From assembly GCF_023091245.1 (NCBI RefSeq), contig NZ_JAHWXN010000001.1:2874088-2938087 (forward strand): a stretch of 64,000 bases of DNA, read 5' to 3'. Every line of letters starts with the position of its first letter. The stretch's first letter is position 1. Both the position numbers and the translations under genes were made by a program. Origin of the DNA: Microbacterium croceum (GTDB taxonomy: Bacteria; Actinomycetota; Actinomycetes; Actinomycetales; Microbacteriaceae). The notes under the pieces were generated by a model. The model did no database searches and was not told the origin of the DNA. It saw only the letters and a list, made by a program, of their open reading frames with translations. Below, in pieces: positions 8,865-17,729 of the stretch.

Positions 8865-10273
8865 GAGAACAATTCTCCCAGACGATCGCCGAGATGCCGA
8901 AGGCCCACGGAATTGGATGACTTGACAAGCACGCGATCACCGTCACGGAGTTCCGTGCGCAGGTACTCGAACGCTGCATCCTGGTCGGGCAGATGCACTG
9001 CCTCGCTGTCCCAGGAGCCTTCGCCGACGGCGGAGAGATAGAGTCTGCGGGCCTCGGGGCCGACCACCACGATGCGCTGGATGTTCAGGCGCACGGCGAG
9101 CAGGCCGATGCGGTCGTGCTCCTCCCCTGCGCTCTCGCCGAGTTCGCTCATGGCACCCAGGACCGCAACGGTCCGCTCACCAGGGCCGGTGATCTGCGCG
9201 AGGGTCCGCAAAGCTGCGGCCATCGAATCGGGGCTGGCGTTGTAGGCGTCGTTGATGATGCGCACCCTGTCGCTACCCATCGGCTGCATGCGCCAGCGTT
9301 CGGCGATCTCGACGGTCTCCAGGCGCGCGACCGCGTCCGCGGTCGAGACGCCCAGCACACGAGCCGCGGTGATGGCCGCCAGCGCGTTCGTGATGTGGTG
9401 CGCGCCGAGCACGCGCAGGTGCAGCGGGATCTGCTGCCCGTCGGCCTCGATGGTGCAGCGGGTGCCGGCAGCGGTGACCTCGATGCCGTGCGCACGCACA
9501 TCCGCGGCGGTTCCCTGACCGAAACCGACGACCGTCATGCCGCGAGACTCGGCGAGTTCCCGCATCGCGGCCACGCGCGCATCGTCGACGCCGAGCACGG
9601 CGGTGCCGTTCGCCTTCGCGGCGGTGACGAGCTCCGACTTGGCTTTGGCCGTCTCCTCGATACCGCCGAAGCCGCCGGCATGCGCCATCCCGACCATCAG
9701 CACGACCGCGATGTCCGGTTCGACGAGTCCTGCCAGCCGGGCGATGCTGCCAGGAGCCGCAGCACCGAACTCGCTCACCAGGAAGCGCGTGCTCCGGGTG
9801 ACGCGGAGCATGGTCACGGGGGCACCGACCTCGTTGTTGTACGAATTGATCGGAGCGACCGTCTCGCCTTCATCGGCGAGGATCCGCGCGAGGAAGTTCT
9901 TGGTGGTCGTCTTGCCGTTGGAGCCGGTGATGCCGACGATGCGCAGGTCGCCGTCTGCGCGCACGCGTGCGACGACCTCACGCGCCAGGTCGGCCAGAGC
10001 GGCGACGACATCGGCGACCACGATCTGGGTGACGTCCTCGTCCACCGGATGCTCGACGATGGCCAGAGCGGCTCCCGCCGCGACGGCAGCACCGACGAAT
10101 CGGTGGCCGTCGGTCTCGGCTCCGGGCTTGGCCACGAAGATCGAACCGGTTGTCATCACGCGGGAGTCGGTGTCCACGACGCCGTCGACGACGGTCTCGG
10201 CGGAGTCGGTTCCGGCGAGGCGCAGTTCACCGCCGACAGTTGCGGCGATCTCAGCAAGCGACAGGGCGATCAT
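8861..10273 (-). CDS. murF: UDP-MurNAc-tripeptide--D-Ala-D-Ala ligase MurF
   Basis: Cytoplasmic ligase that attaches D-Ala-D-Ala to the UDP-MurNAc-tripeptide. The 470-residue protein has the Mur P-loop G-S-N-G-K-T-T-T at 117-124, the N-S-Y-N-N-E-V-G segment typical of MurF, and the I-N-D-A-Y-N-A-S-P-D-S-M motif of the C-terminal half. It begins 28 bp downstream of ftsI. In most actinobacteria murE occupies the gap between ftsI and murF; here no room exists for it, so the third-residue ligase must be encoded elsewhere. Confidence 0.97.
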   Translation of the reverse strand: MIALSLAEIAATVGGELRLAGTDSAETVVDGVVDTDSRVMTTGSIFVAKPGAETDGHRFVGAAVAAGAALAIVEHPVDEDVTQIVVADVVAALADLAREVVARVRADGDLRIVGITGSNGKTTTKNFLARILADEGETVAPINSYNNEVGAPVTMLRVTRSTRFLVSEFGAAAPGSIARLAGLVEPDIAVVLMVGMAHAGGFGGIEETAKAKSELVTAAKANGTAVLGVDDARVAAMRELAESRGMTVVGFGQGTAADVRAHGIEVTAAGTRCTIEADGQQIPLHLRVLGAHHITNALAAITAARVLGVSTADAVARLETVEIAERWRMQPMGSDRVRIINDAYNASPDSMAAALRTLAQITGPGERTVAVLGAMSELGESAGEEHDRIGLLAVRLNIQRIVVVGPEARRLYLSAVGEGSWDSEAVHLPDQDAAFEYLRTELRDGDRVLVKSSNSVGLRHLGDRLGELFS

Positions 10274-10300
10274 GACATCTCCAGGCGCGGCTTTCGCCGG

Positions 10301-12070
10301 CTATTCGAACTTGGGCAGCAACTCATCCATGGGTGCGGAGGAAGGCATCACGCGATAGGTCTTCATCACCTGCGTCATCGCCTTCTGGAAGGCGGTTGCG
10401 GTGGCCGCGGACGATACAACCTTAGTCGGCTCGTCCAGCGTGACCACGACGACGTACTGCGGATCGTCGACGGGAGCGAAACCGACCATGCTGGTGAAGT
10501 ACACGCCGGCCTTGTATCCGCCGTTGACCGTGTCCGGAACCTGCGCAGTACCCGTCTTGCTGGTCACGCGGTAGCCCGGAACCTGGATGCGCTCGGCGTT
10601 GCCGCCCTGCACCGCCACGTTCTCGAGCATGCGGGTGAGGTCGGCAGCGGTCTTCTCGGTGACGATCTGCTCGTGCTTCGGCTCCTTGGCGGATACCACG
10701 GTGCCATCCGCCTGCGTGCAGGATTCGATCAGCGAGAGGTCGATCTTCTCCCCGCCGTTCGCGATCGCCTGATAGGCGCCGGCGACCTGTGCGGCGGTGA
10801 CGGTGAAGAACTGGCCGAACGTCGTGGTGTACAGCGACTGGTTGTCCCACTCGCTCACAGGGTGCAGGGTGCCGGAGACCTCGGTCGGGAACCCGATCGT
10901 GTCCGTACCGACACCGAAGCGCTGCAGGTAGTCGTAGCGCACCTCGGGGCTGACCGTGGTGCCGAACTTCGACAGCGCCACGTTCGACGAGTCGATCAAG
11001 GCACCGGCGAGCGTGTAGTTGTAGGCCGGGTGGGAGAACGCGTCGTTGATCACGGCTCCGTTGGGGAACGTCTCCCGCGACGACGCGGACACGGTGCTCA
11101 ACGGCGTGAGGCCTGCACCCTCCATGGCGGCAGCCGCGGTGATGGCCTTGAACGTCGATCCTGGCTCGAAGTCGTGGTGGAAGATCTCGCTGCCCCAGTC
11201 GTCGGCCGTCATTGAGCCGAGATCGTTGGGGTCGAGCGCCGGCCACTCCGCTGCGGCGCGGATCTTGCCGGTCTTCACCTCGACCACCGTGACGGTTCCG
11301 CCCTTGGCGCCCTGTTTCTTGGCCTCCTCGGTGATCATCTGCTGCAGATACCAGTTCAGATCACTGTTGATGGTCAGCTGCACCGTGCCGCCGTTCACCG
11401 CATCCACGGTGCGCTCGCTGCCGGGGATGACGACGCCGTCCTTGCCGATGCGATAGCTCTCCTCACCGTCGACGGGAGCGAGACAGGACTGCTCCATCTT
11501 CTCGATGCCGGCTTGCGCCTTGCCGCTGCCGTCGAGGAAGCCGACGATGTTCCCCGCAACCGCGCCATTGGGATACACCCGGGTCTCGCGCGCCGGCATG
11601 TGCAGGTAGGAGAGCTTGAGGTCGCGCAGCGCGATGTACTGATCCGTCGAGAGCGACTTCTTGAGCTGCACGAACTGGCTCTTGGGATTCTCGGCGAGCG
11701 CGTTCGCCACGAGGGCACGCACTTCATCGCCGGTCTGCCCGGTGATCGCGGCGATCCGCTCGGAAGCCTCTGCCCACGGAACCTTCGGGTTCTTCTTCTC
11801 CAACTCGGTGATGACGAGCGGGCTGAGCTGTGCGTCATAGACCATCACGCTCGAGGCGAGCACGGTGCCTTCGGTATCCACGATCGCGCCGCGCTGCCCG
11901 GAGATGCGGTCGCCCTTGCCGATGTGCTGGAGGGAGTCGTTGATGTGCTCATCCGCGCTGACGACCTGGATGTCGACGAGGCGCACCACGAACGCCGCGA
12001 GCACCGCGAGGATCACGGCGAGGGCGACGACCGTACGCCGACGCGGTCCGCGGGTTGCTCGTGTCGTCAT
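10301..12070 (-). CDS. ftsI: Class B penicillin-binding protein, septal transpeptidase FtsI (PBP3)
   Basis: Bitopic D,D-transpeptidase that crosslinks septal peptidoglycan. The 589-residue protein has one N-terminal membrane anchor (about 12-32), a PBP dimerisation region with the R-G-A-I-V-D class B motif near 60-65, and a transpeptidase domain with the three active-site motifs: S-T-F-K (Ser305), S-S-N (361-363) and K-T-G (505-507, within S-K-T-G-T-A-Q). No PASTA repeats follow, so it is a short-type FtsI. It is encoded between ftsL and murF, as expected for the dcw cluster. Confidence 0.97.
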   Translation of the reverse strand: MTTRATRGPRRRTVVALAVILAVLAAFVVRLVDIQVVSADEHINDSLQHIGKGDRISGQRGAIVDTEGTVLASSVMVYDAQLSPLVITELEKKNPKVPWAEASERIAAITGQTGDEVRALVANALAENPKSQFVQLKKSLSTDQYIALRDLKLSYLHMPARETRVYPNGAVAGNIVGFLDGSGKAQAGIEKMEQSCLAPVDGEESYRIGKDGVVIPGSERTVDAVNGGTVQLTINSDLNWYLQQMITEEAKKQGAKGGTVTVVEVKTGKIRAAAEWPALDPNDLGSMTADDWGSEIFHHDFEPGSTFKAITAAAAMEGAGLTPLSTVSASSRETFPNGAVINDAFSHPAYNYTLAGALIDSSNVALSKFGTTVSPEVRYDYLQRFGVGTDTIGFPTEVSGTLHPVSEWDNQSLYTTTFGQFFTVTAAQVAGAYQAIANGGEKIDLSLIESCTQADGTVVSAKEPKHEQIVTEKTAADLTRMLENVAVQGGNAERIQVPGYRVTSKTGTAQVPDTVNGGYKAGVYFTSMVGFAPVDDPQYVVVVTLDEPTKVVSSAATATAFQKAMTQVMKTYRVMPSSAPMDELLPKFE

Positions 12071-12110
12071 GGGATCTCTCCGTCGGATGGTGGGTGGTCG
12101 GCGTGCAGGG

Positions 12111-12671
12111 TCAGCGCGTCGTGGGGCTGGGGAGGCCGTCGGTGATCGCCGGCGGAAGCTCCTGCGTGGCCGGGTCGACCGTGCTGTTCCCCGGCACGGG
12201 GGTGTCGGCCGGAGGCACGGTGATGAGCGAGTTGCTCACGGCGCCGCTGCCGTTCGGGTCGATGGTCGACGTCCAGTCCGCGCCGGAGCCGACGCCGAAC
12301 ACTGCGCCGTCGCTCAGGCGCAGATACGACGGGGAGCCCGCGACCACCATGCCGAGATCCGCGGCCTCGCTCGCGAGAGCCTGCGGCGAGCTGAGTCCTG
12401 TCAGCTCCTCCTGGAGCGCATGCGTACGCAGGGTGAGTTCGCGCTGCTGCGATGACAGGTCGGCGAGCACGAAGGAGTCCTGCGTGATCGCGAGCGAGAG
12501 CCCGATCTGCGCCGCCCCGATCGCGAGCGCACCGCCGAGCGCCATGAGCGCGTATGCCAGCTTGGGTTTGCGACGCGGCGCAGCCTGGGTGACGGGGCGC
12601 AGCCGACGTTCGGGAGCGCGTGCCGGTGCGACCGGGAGTGCCGGCTTGCGGACGGTGGCGTTCAGGCTCAT
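12111..12671 (-). CDS. ftsL: FtsL-like bitopic division protein
   Basis: A 186-residue membrane protein with a basic proline-rich cytoplasmic tail, one membrane segment (about 38-60), then a short heptad-like stretch (roughly 64-105, with [18 protein letters not shown] pattern). After this comes a non-conserved Ser/Pro/Thr-rich extracytoplasmic tail. This topology and its place between rsmH and ftsI identify it as the FtsL/DivIC-type subunit that binds FtsQ and FtsW-FtsI. Sequence similarity in this family is always weak, so the call rests mainly on position and topology. Its ATG overlaps the rsmH stop by four bases. Confidence 0.8.
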   Translation of the reverse strand: MSLNATVRKPALPVAPARAPERRLRPVTQAAPRRKPKLAYALMALGGALAIGAAQIGLSLAITQDSFVLADLSSQQRELTLRTHALQEELTGLSSPQALASEAADLGMVVAGSPSYLRLSDGAVFGVGSGADWTSTIDPNGSGAVSNSLITVPPADTPVPGNSTVDPATQELPPAITDGLPSPTTR

Positions 12672-13606
12672 GCGCGGTCCCGTACTTTCTCAGCGGCCCG
12701 TAGACGCACCGGGATCGCCCGCGGGTTGCGCGCGCGTTCCTCGTCGTCAGCGAGCTCAGCCCCCTTGGTGAGGATGCGGAACCGGGGAGCGTGTTCGGGC
12801 AGTTCGACGGGGAGCCCCGCGGGTGCCGTCGACGCGGCGGCCGCGGCGAACGCCTGCTTCACAAGGCGGTCTTCGAGGGACTGATACGACATCACCGCGA
12901 TCCGTCCGCCCACGTTGAGGGAGTCCATGGCCGAGGGGATGGCATCGGCGAGCACGTTGAGCTCGGCGTTCACCTCGATGCGCAGCGCCTGGAAGACCCG
13001 CTTCGCCGGATGTCCCGCGCGCTGCGCCGCCGCCGGGGTGGCGGCGACCAGGATCTCGACGAGTTCGCCGGAGCGCAGGATCGGCTTCTTCTGCCGGGCC
13101 TCGATGATGAAGCGGGCGTACCGGCCGGCCAGCTTCTCCTCGCCGTAGCGTTCGAAGATGCGGCGGAGGTTGCCCTCGTTGTAGGTCGCGATGACCTCAG
13201 CAGCGGTGATGCCCTTGGTCTGGTCCATCCGCATGTCGAGCGGAGCATCCTTCGAGTACGCGAAGCCGCGCTCGGCCTCGTCGAGCTGCAGCGAGGAGAC
13301 GCCCAGATCGAAGAGGATCGCGGAAGCGCCCTGCGCATGCAGGCCGATCTCGTCGTACACGGTGTGCACCAGCGTGACGCGATCGGCGAACCGGGCGAGC
13401 CGCTCCCCCGCGATGCGCAACGCGTCGGTGTCGCGGTCGAGACCGATGAGACGGATGTTGGCGAAGCGCTCCAGGAACGCCTCGGAATGCCCGCCCATGC
13501 CGAGGGTGGCATCGACCAGCACGGCACCGTCGGCCTGCAGGGCAGGGGCGAGCAGCTCGACGCAGCGGTCGAGCAGAACGGGGGTGTGAATGTCTCGGAG
13601 GTTCAT
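12668..13606 (-). CDS. rsmH: 16S rRNA (cytosine-1402-N4)-methyltransferase RsmH (MraW)
   Basis: SAM-dependent methyltransferase acting on C1402 in the decoding centre of 16S rRNA. The 312-residue protein has the family start [16 protein letters not shown] motif [12 protein letters not shown], the [13 protein letters not shown] block and the C-terminal [12 protein letters not shown] motif. It is the second gene of the dcw cluster, 102 bp downstream of mraZ. The gap between them is GC-rich and dyad-rich; actinobacteria often carry a structured RNA motif ahead of this gene, which I could not confirm here. Confidence 0.97.
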   Translation of the reverse strand: MNLRDIHTPVLLDRCVELLAPALQADGAVLVDATLGMGGHSEAFLERFANIRLIGLDRDTDALRIAGERLARFADRVTLVHTVYDEIGLHAQGASAILFDLGVSSLQLDEAERGFAYSKDAPLDMRMDQTKGITAAEVIATYNEGNLRRIFERYGEEKLAGRYARFIIEARQKKPILRSGELVEILVAATPAAAQRAGHPAKRVFQALRIEVNAELNVLADAIPSAMDSLNVGGRIAVMSYQSLEDRLVKQAFAAAAASTAPAGLPVELPEHAPRFRILTKGAELADDEERARNPRAIPVRLRAAEKVRDRA

Positions 13607-13708
13607 GATCTTTCTCGGGGTGACCTTCGGCTCTGATCCCCCTCCGCTTCGCGACCCGGCACCGGGGAAGTGTGTCGGGGCGGGAGCGGCGGGGCATCAC
13701 AGCCGTGG

Positions 13709-14140
13709 TCAGAAGAGTCCCGGAATCACCTCCTGCTCGAGTTCGGAGTAGGTCTCCTCACCGGCGGCGAGGTAGGTGTTCCAGCTCTCGGCATCCCAGA
13801 TCTCGGCGTGGGCGCCGACTCCGGTGACGATGAGCTCCTTCTGCAGTCCTGCGTACTGACGCAGATGTGCGGGGATGGTGATGCGGTTCTGGCTGTCTGG
13901 CATCTCCGCACTCGCACCGGAGAGGAACAGTCGCATGAAGTCACGCGCCTGCTTGTTGGCGAGCGGGGCCTGACGGATCCGCTCGTGCATCGCCTCGAAC
14001 TCGGCCGTGCTGAAGACATAGAGGCAGCGTTCCTGACCTCGGGTGACGACGATGCCGCCGCCGAGGTCTTCGCGGAACTTCGCGGGAAGGATGACCCTTC
14101 CTTTGTCGTCCAGCTTCGGTGAGTGCGTACCCAGCAACAT
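13709..14140 (-). CDS. mraZ: Transcriptional regulator MraZ
   Basis: Ring-forming DNA-binding protein that controls its own dcw operon. The 143-residue protein has two AbrB-like repeats, each with the D-x-K-G-R motif or its variant: [11 protein letters not shown] near 9-19 and D-S-Q-N-R-I-T-I-P near 82-90. Length matches the family. It is the first gene of the cluster and lies just downstream of a triple 10-bp repeat that fits the MraZ operator, so autoregulation is likely. Confidence 0.96.
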   Translation of the reverse strand: MLLGTHSPKLDDKGRVILPAKFREDLGGGIVVTRGQERCLYVFSTAEFEAMHERIRQAPLANKQARDFMRLFLSGASAEMPDSQNRITIPAHLRQYAGLQKELIVTGVGAHAEIWDAESWNTYLAAGEETYSELEQEVIPGLF

Positions 14141-14180
14141 CGGCCATCACCCCCTCTGCGTCCGGCCAACTCGAGGTGCG

Positions 14181-14210
14181 CCCCACTTTACTCCACTTTC
14201 CTCCACATTC
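14181..14210 (-). promoter_or_regulatory. MraZ-binding repeats (three 10-bp direct repeats)
   Basis: On the minus strand three direct repeats, GTGGAGGAAA, GTGGAGTAAA and a preceding GAATGTGGAG-phase copy ending in GTGGGG, recur with exact 10-bp period some 40-70 bp ahead of the mraZ ATG. MraZ is known to bind closely spaced GTGGG-type direct repeats at its own promoter. A TTGACC (14215-14220, minus strand) just outside the repeats could be the -35 element, in which case the repeats cover the -10 region. Confidence 0.75.
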
Positions 14211-14278
14211 CTACGGTCAATCCGCGTCAGACACGTCTCCGACGGCAAGAGTCACTTGATATTCCGCGGAAAGTCGCA

Positions 14279-14309
14279 GTGGAGGAAGGTGGAGGGCCAG
14301 TGGAGGATC
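14279..14309 (+). promoter_or_regulatory. Second, oppositely oriented MraZ-box triplet
   Basis: On the plus strand GTGGAGGAAG, GTGGAGGGCCA and GTGGAGGATC follow one another with 10-11 bp spacing, about 70 bp beyond the proximal set and in the opposite orientation. The repeats match the proximal MraZ boxes base for base in the GTGGAGGA core. No plus-strand gene starts nearby, so they may be an auxiliary operator allowing looping, or a duplicated relic. Confidence 0.5.
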
Positions 14310-14374
14310 CGCACGGGCGCCGGTTACTCCCCCGCGCGCCCGGATAAGCGGCCTCACTCGGCGGCAGACGCAAG

Positions 14375-14405
14375 AAGGCCCGGATGCTCAGAGCATCCGG
14401 GCCTT
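14375..14405 (-). terminator. Intrinsic terminator-like hairpin after the DUF3040 gene
   Basis: A perfect 15-bp inverted repeat (AAGGCCCGGATGCTC and its complement, separated by one base) lies 24 bp after the stop of the minus-strand DUF3040 gene and ahead of the mraZ promoter. The stem ends in CTT on the minus strand, a form common in high-GC actinobacteria. It should separate the DUF3040 transcript from mraZ. Confidence 0.75.
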
Positions 14406-14428
14406 CCCGAAAAGAAGTGGAGGGGAGG

Positions 14429-14803
14429 TCAGTGACCGTCTTGTCGCCGATCCCATCGATCGTTCATGCGATCCATGAAGGACGCGGAATCCTGCCGCTT
14501 GGCGGAAGCGGCTTCCCTCGGGGTGGCAGGACTGGTACGCCGCACAGGGGTGACCGCGAACATCACTCCGGCCAGCATCGCAGCGAATCCGACGACGCCG
14601 ACCACGATGCCCCAGACGTCGCCGATGATCACACCGGCCACCAGTGCGCCGACGCCGACCAGCAGCAGCAGTGCGCCGTAGACGAGGTTGCGATAGCTCA
14701 GCGTGCGGTCACCTGACGGCGCGCTCACGACGTCCGCGTCGTTGTGGAGAAGATGGCGTTCCATCTCATCGAGCAGACGCTGCTCCTGTTCGGAGAGTGG
14801 CAT
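14429..14803 (-). CDS. DUF3040 membrane protein (Rv2169c-like)
   Basis: Small membrane protein of 124 residues, function unknown. The N-terminus M-P-L-S-E-Q-E-Q-R-L-L-D-E-M-E is the DUF3040 signature. Two adjacent hydrophobic segments (about 40-60 and 62-85) are followed by a charged C-terminal tail. Start is the ATG at 14803; an in-frame extension upstream is rejected because the DUF3040 motif begins exactly here. A DUF3040 gene in this place next to dcw is also found in mycobacteria (Rv2169c), which supports the call. No promoter was resolved. Confidence 0.85.
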   Translation of the reverse strand: MPLSEQEQRLLDEMERHLLHNDADVVSAPSGDRTLSYRNLVYGALLLLVGVGALVAGVIIGDVWGIVVGVVGFAAMLAGVMFAVTPVRRTSPATPREAASAKRQDSASFMDRMNDRWDRRQDGH

Positions 14804-14899
14804 TTCGTCCCCCTCGGGTATTCGTCCATCCATTCTACGCGCGCCCGGGCATCCGGGGCCAGCAGTTCGACTCCCGCTTGCTTTACGTATGCTGAGAGT

Positions 14900-15988
14900 G
14901 TGCCATCCCCCACTCCGATCCAGGACGCCGTCGCCCTCCGCCTGGAGCGATTCATCGCCCAGATGCGCACCGAATCCGAGGAGTACGGCCCCGATGCCGC
15001 GGCGTTCCTCGACGCCGCAGCGGAAACGCTGATCGGAGGCAAGCGCCTGCGGGCACGGTTCTGCCACGCCGGCTGGAGGGCGACGGCGCGCTTCGACGAT
15101 CGGAGCTCCACGGAGACCGACAGTCTCTGGGACGTCTGCGCGGCATTGGAGATCTTCCAGTCGGCCGCCCTCGTGCACGACGATCTGATCGACAACTCCG
15201 ACACCCGACGTGGCCGCCCGGCCGCGCATCGCGCTCTCGAGAGCTCCCACCGCGTCGCTCGATGGACCGGCGATGCCGCCGCCTTCGGCCGCGCGTCGGC
15301 GATCCTGCTGGGCGATCTCCTCGTCGCCTGGAGCGACGACCTGCTGGAGGCGGCACTCCAGGGGCACCCCTTCGCCTCCGCGGTCAGGACCGAGTACGCG
15401 CGCATGCGGCGCGATGTCACGACCGGCCAGTTCCTCGACATCGCGGAGGAGTCCGCCTGGATCGTGAATGACAACGGCACTCATGCGGAGCGTGCACTGC
15501 GCGTGGCCTCCCTCAAGTCGGCCCGCTACAGCATCGAGCAGCCACTGATCCTCGGCGCAGCCCTCGCCGGAGCCGACGCCGATCAGGTGCAGGCTCTGCG
15601 CCGATTCGGACGGCCTGTCGGTATGGCGTTCCAGCTCCGCGACGACATTCTCGGCGTCTTCGGCGATACCGCCGTCACCGGGAAGCCCGCAGGAGACGAT
15701 CTTCGAGAGGGCAAGCGAACCGTTCTGGTGGCACTCACCCGCGAAGCCCTGGACTCCCCCGCACGGACCGTGTTCGACGAGCTGCTCGGCGATCCGGAGC
15801 TGACGGCGCAGCAGGTGTCATTCCTGCAGGCGACGATCGAGGGGTCAGGCGCCCTCGGCCGTATCGAGACGATGATCGCCGACTACACACGAGCGGCCGA
15901 CCAGGCCCTCAGCGGCGCGAGGCTCGACAACGCCGCCGTCGGCGACCTGCGGGACCTGGCACGCGCGGCCACTGTCCGCTCCGCCTGA
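14900..15988 (+). CDS. Polyprenyl (geranylgeranyl-type) diphosphate synthase
   Basis: Trans-isoprenyl diphosphate synthase that extends allylic diphosphates with IPP. The 362-residue protein has both aspartate-rich motifs: D-D-L-I-D at 94-98 followed by R-R-G-R-P, and the second D-D-I-L-G-V-F-G-D near 255, plus G-G-K-R-L-R near 46-51. Start is GTG 14900: TATGCT ends a few bases upstream, so the mRNA may be leaderless. In mycobacteria IdsA2 sits at the same place between Rv2169c and Rv2175c. The product could be a C20 or longer precursor for menaquinone or carotenoids; chain length cannot be read here. Confidence 0.93.
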   Translation: MPSPTPIQDAVALRLERFIAQMRTESEEYGPDAAAFLDAAAETLIGGKRLRARFCHAGWRATARFDDRSSTETDSLWDVCAALEIFQSAALVHDDLIDNSDTRRGRPAAHRALESSHRVARWTGDAAAFGRASAILLGDLLVAWSDDLLEAALQGHPFASAVRTEYARMRRDVTTGQFLDIAEESAWIVNDNGTHAERALRVASLKSARYSIEQPLILGAALAGADADQVQALRRFGRPVGMAFQLRDDILGVFGDTAVTGKPAGDDLREGKRTVLVALTREALDSPARTVFDELLGDPELTAQQVSFLQATIEGSGALGRIETMIADYTRAADQALSGARLDNAAVGDLRDLARAATVRSA

Positions 15989-16005
15989 GCGGATCGGCCG
16001 ACGCC

Positions 16006-16365
16006 TCAGGCGAGAGTGCGCGCGACGCGACGGACTTCGCTCTTGTGACCGGCCAGCAGCGCGGCGATCGGGGAACGTCCGAGGCTCTCATCTTCTTCAA
16101 GCAGCCAGTCGATGAGTTCGTCGTCGGTGAAGCCGGCATCCTGCAGCACGATGATCGTGCCGCGCAAAGAGCTGAGCGGATGGCCGTCGACGATGAACAC
16201 CGCAGGCACGGCGAAGACGCCGGAGCGACGGGATCCGACCAGGTAGTGCTCGTCGATGAGTCGGCGAACACGTCCGAGCGGTACATCGAGCGCTTCGACG
16301 AGGTCGGGCATCGTCAGCCACTCGGCGGCAGGGGTCACAGCAACGTTCTCAGACACGTTGCCCAC
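16006..16365 (-). CDS. Rv2175c-like winged-helix DNA-binding protein
   Basis: A 119-residue protein resembling mycobacterial Rv2175c, a small DNA-binding protein that is a substrate of the kinase PknL. It has an N-terminal helix-turn-helix-like part (W-L-T-M-P-D-L-V-E-A-L-D-V-P, then R-V-R-R-L-I-D-E) and the C-terminal region with L-R-G-T-I-I-V-L-Q-D-A-G-F-T-D-D-E and W-L-L-E-E-D. A threonine at position 11 in the N-terminal arm could be the phosphorylation target by analogy with Rv2175c. The kinase gene lies 1.4 kb away. GTG 16365 is used; GTG 16356 is an alternative. Confidence 0.85.
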   Translation of the reverse strand: MGNVSENVAVTPAAEWLTMPDLVEALDVPLGRVRRLIDEHYLVGSRRSGVFAVPAVFIVDGHPLSSLRGTIIVLQDAGFTDDELIDWLLEEDESLGRSPIAALLAGHKSEVRRVARTLA

Positions 16366-16400
16366 TATCTCACCTCAGAACGCGCACCGCATATCGGCAC

Positions 16401-16440
16401 TCCCGTCACTTTCTTCACTTCAGTCACTCCTGTTGACTTC
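16401..16440 (+). promoter_or_regulatory. Nine-bp-spaced TCACT direct repeats upstream of the LysM gene
   Basis: TCACT occurs at 16406, 16415 and 16424 with exact 9-bp period, preceded by G in the first and third copies (GTCAC). MtrA, the actinobacterial response regulator controlling cell-wall hydrolases, binds GTCAC-type direct repeats of this kind. The repeats lie about 60-80 bp ahead of a secreted LysM protein gene. A TTGACT lies next to them at 16433. The assignment to MtrA is an inference. Confidence 0.4.
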
Positions 16441-16487
16441 TCTTTACTTCCGTGTCAGCGTTTCAGGAGCTCGAAAAGGGGGCAACC

Positions 16488-17651
16488 TTGAGACTGCACA
16501 CCGCCACGCGTCGCACGCGTCACATTCAACTGGGAGTGCCCGCAGCCGTACTGGGGGCACTGGCCGGAACCCTCGCCGTATCCCCCGCCGCCGCAACGCA
16601 GGAGACGATGCCGCTCGAGCGACTGCACGGCTCGGCGCGTCTCGTGCCCGCGCAGTCGACACCGACGAGCTACGTCGTGCGGGCCGGCGATACGATCTCG
16701 TCGATCGCCGCACGACACGGCCTGCGCACGGTAGACGTGCTGACCTGGAACGGCCTCTCCTGGCGTTCCGTGATCTATCCGGGACAGACGCTCGCGCTCG
16801 CCGCACCCGCTGCGGTCGCCGCACCAGCGCCGAGGCCTGCAGCGCCCTCCGCCACCCGCCATACGGTCGTCGCCGGGGACACGGTCTTCGGCGTCGCACA
16901 GAAATACGGCACGACGGTCGACGCCGTGCTCGCGGCGAACGGACTCACCCGCACATCGATCATCTATCCGGGGCAGAAGCTGGCTGTGTCCGGCGCTGCC
17001 GCGCCCGCAGCGGCAGCAGCACCTGCTCCGGCCGCACCCGCAACGGCCGCGTCCTCGCGCACTCACAAGGTTGTGGCCGGCGACACCGTCTTCGCGATCG
17101 CGAAGAAGTACGGCACGACCACCAGCGCCCTGTTCGCCCTGAACGGACTCCAGTCGTCATCGATCATCTATCCGGGACAGACGCTCGTCGTGCAGCAGAC
17201 CGCCGCGGCAACGGTGACGACACCGGCGCCACAACTCGCCTCCTCCCTGGACGCCGAGCAGGCCGCCACAGCCGCACTCATCATCCGCATCGGTCGGGAG
17301 CTCGGCGTCTCCGACCGAGGGATCGCTATCGCGCTGGCGACCGGGATGGTGGAATCCGGCCTACGCAATCTCGACTGGGGCGACCGGGACTCGCTCGGCA
17401 TCTTCCAGCAGCGTCCGAGCACGGGCTGGGGCACTCCCGCCCAGGTGCAGGACGCCGATCGCAGCACGCGGGTCTTCTACGGCGGACGGCATGACCCCAA
17501 TGGCACTGTGACGCGCGGCCTGCTCGACATTCCCGGCTGGGAGAAGATGTCCTTCACGGATGCCGCTCAGGCGGTGCAGATCTCGGCGTATCCGGACAAG
17601 TACGGCCGATGGGAGACCCAGGCCTACCAATGGCTCGTCGCCCATGGATGA
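16488..17651 (+). CDS. Secreted triple-LysM protein with C-terminal lysozyme-like domain
   Basis: Exported cell-wall protein of 387 residues. It has a signal peptide (about 1-36, ending A-A-A-T-Q), three LysM modules (62-104, 125-167, 193-235) joined by Ala/Pro linkers, and a C-terminal domain (255-387). That domain holds A-T-G-M-V-E-S-G-L-R-N and G-D-R-D-S-L-G-I-F-Q-Q-R-P, a pattern of actinobacterial lysozyme-like domains; Glu289 is a candidate catalytic acid. Start is TTG 16488, because AAGGGGG lies five bases upstream and it places the signal peptide at the N-terminus; the upstream GTG 16452 has no ribosome site. It likely remodels peptidoglycan. It is divergent from the Rv2175c-like gene and precedes the kinase. 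Confidence 0.88.
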   Translation: MRLHTATRRTRHIQLGVPAAVLGALAGTLAVSPAAATQETMPLERLHGSARLVPAQSTPTSYVVRAGDTISSIAARHGLRTVDVLTWNGLSWRSVIYPGQTLALAAPAAVAAPAPRPAAPSATRHTVVAGDTVFGVAQKYGTTVDAVLAANGLTRTSIIYPGQKLAVSGAAAPAAAAAPAPAAPATAASSRTHKVVAGDTVFAIAKKYGTTTSALFALNGLQSSSIIYPGQTLVVQQTAAATVTTPAPQLASSLDAEQAATAALIIRIGRELGVSDRGIAIALATGMVESGLRNLDWGDRDSLGIFQQRPSTGWGTPAQVQDADRSTRVFYGGRHDPNGTVTRGLLDIPGWEKMSFTDAAQAVQISAYPDKYGRWETQAYQWLVAHG

Positions 17652-17729
17652 GCACTGTTCCGAAAACCCGAGGGCCTCAGGGGTGAGCCGTTCCCCGGGC
17701 TTTCAGGCAGTTCTCCATAGAATTCTGAC

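Noticed and set aside
13607..13708. Possible structured RNA motif before rsmH
   Set aside because: The GC-rich gap has dyads, but I cannot match it to the known actinobacterial motif by eye.
17652..17729. Imperfect dyad between the LysM gene and the kinase gene
   Set aside because: Pairing is interrupted and no T-tract follows; not convincing as a terminator.
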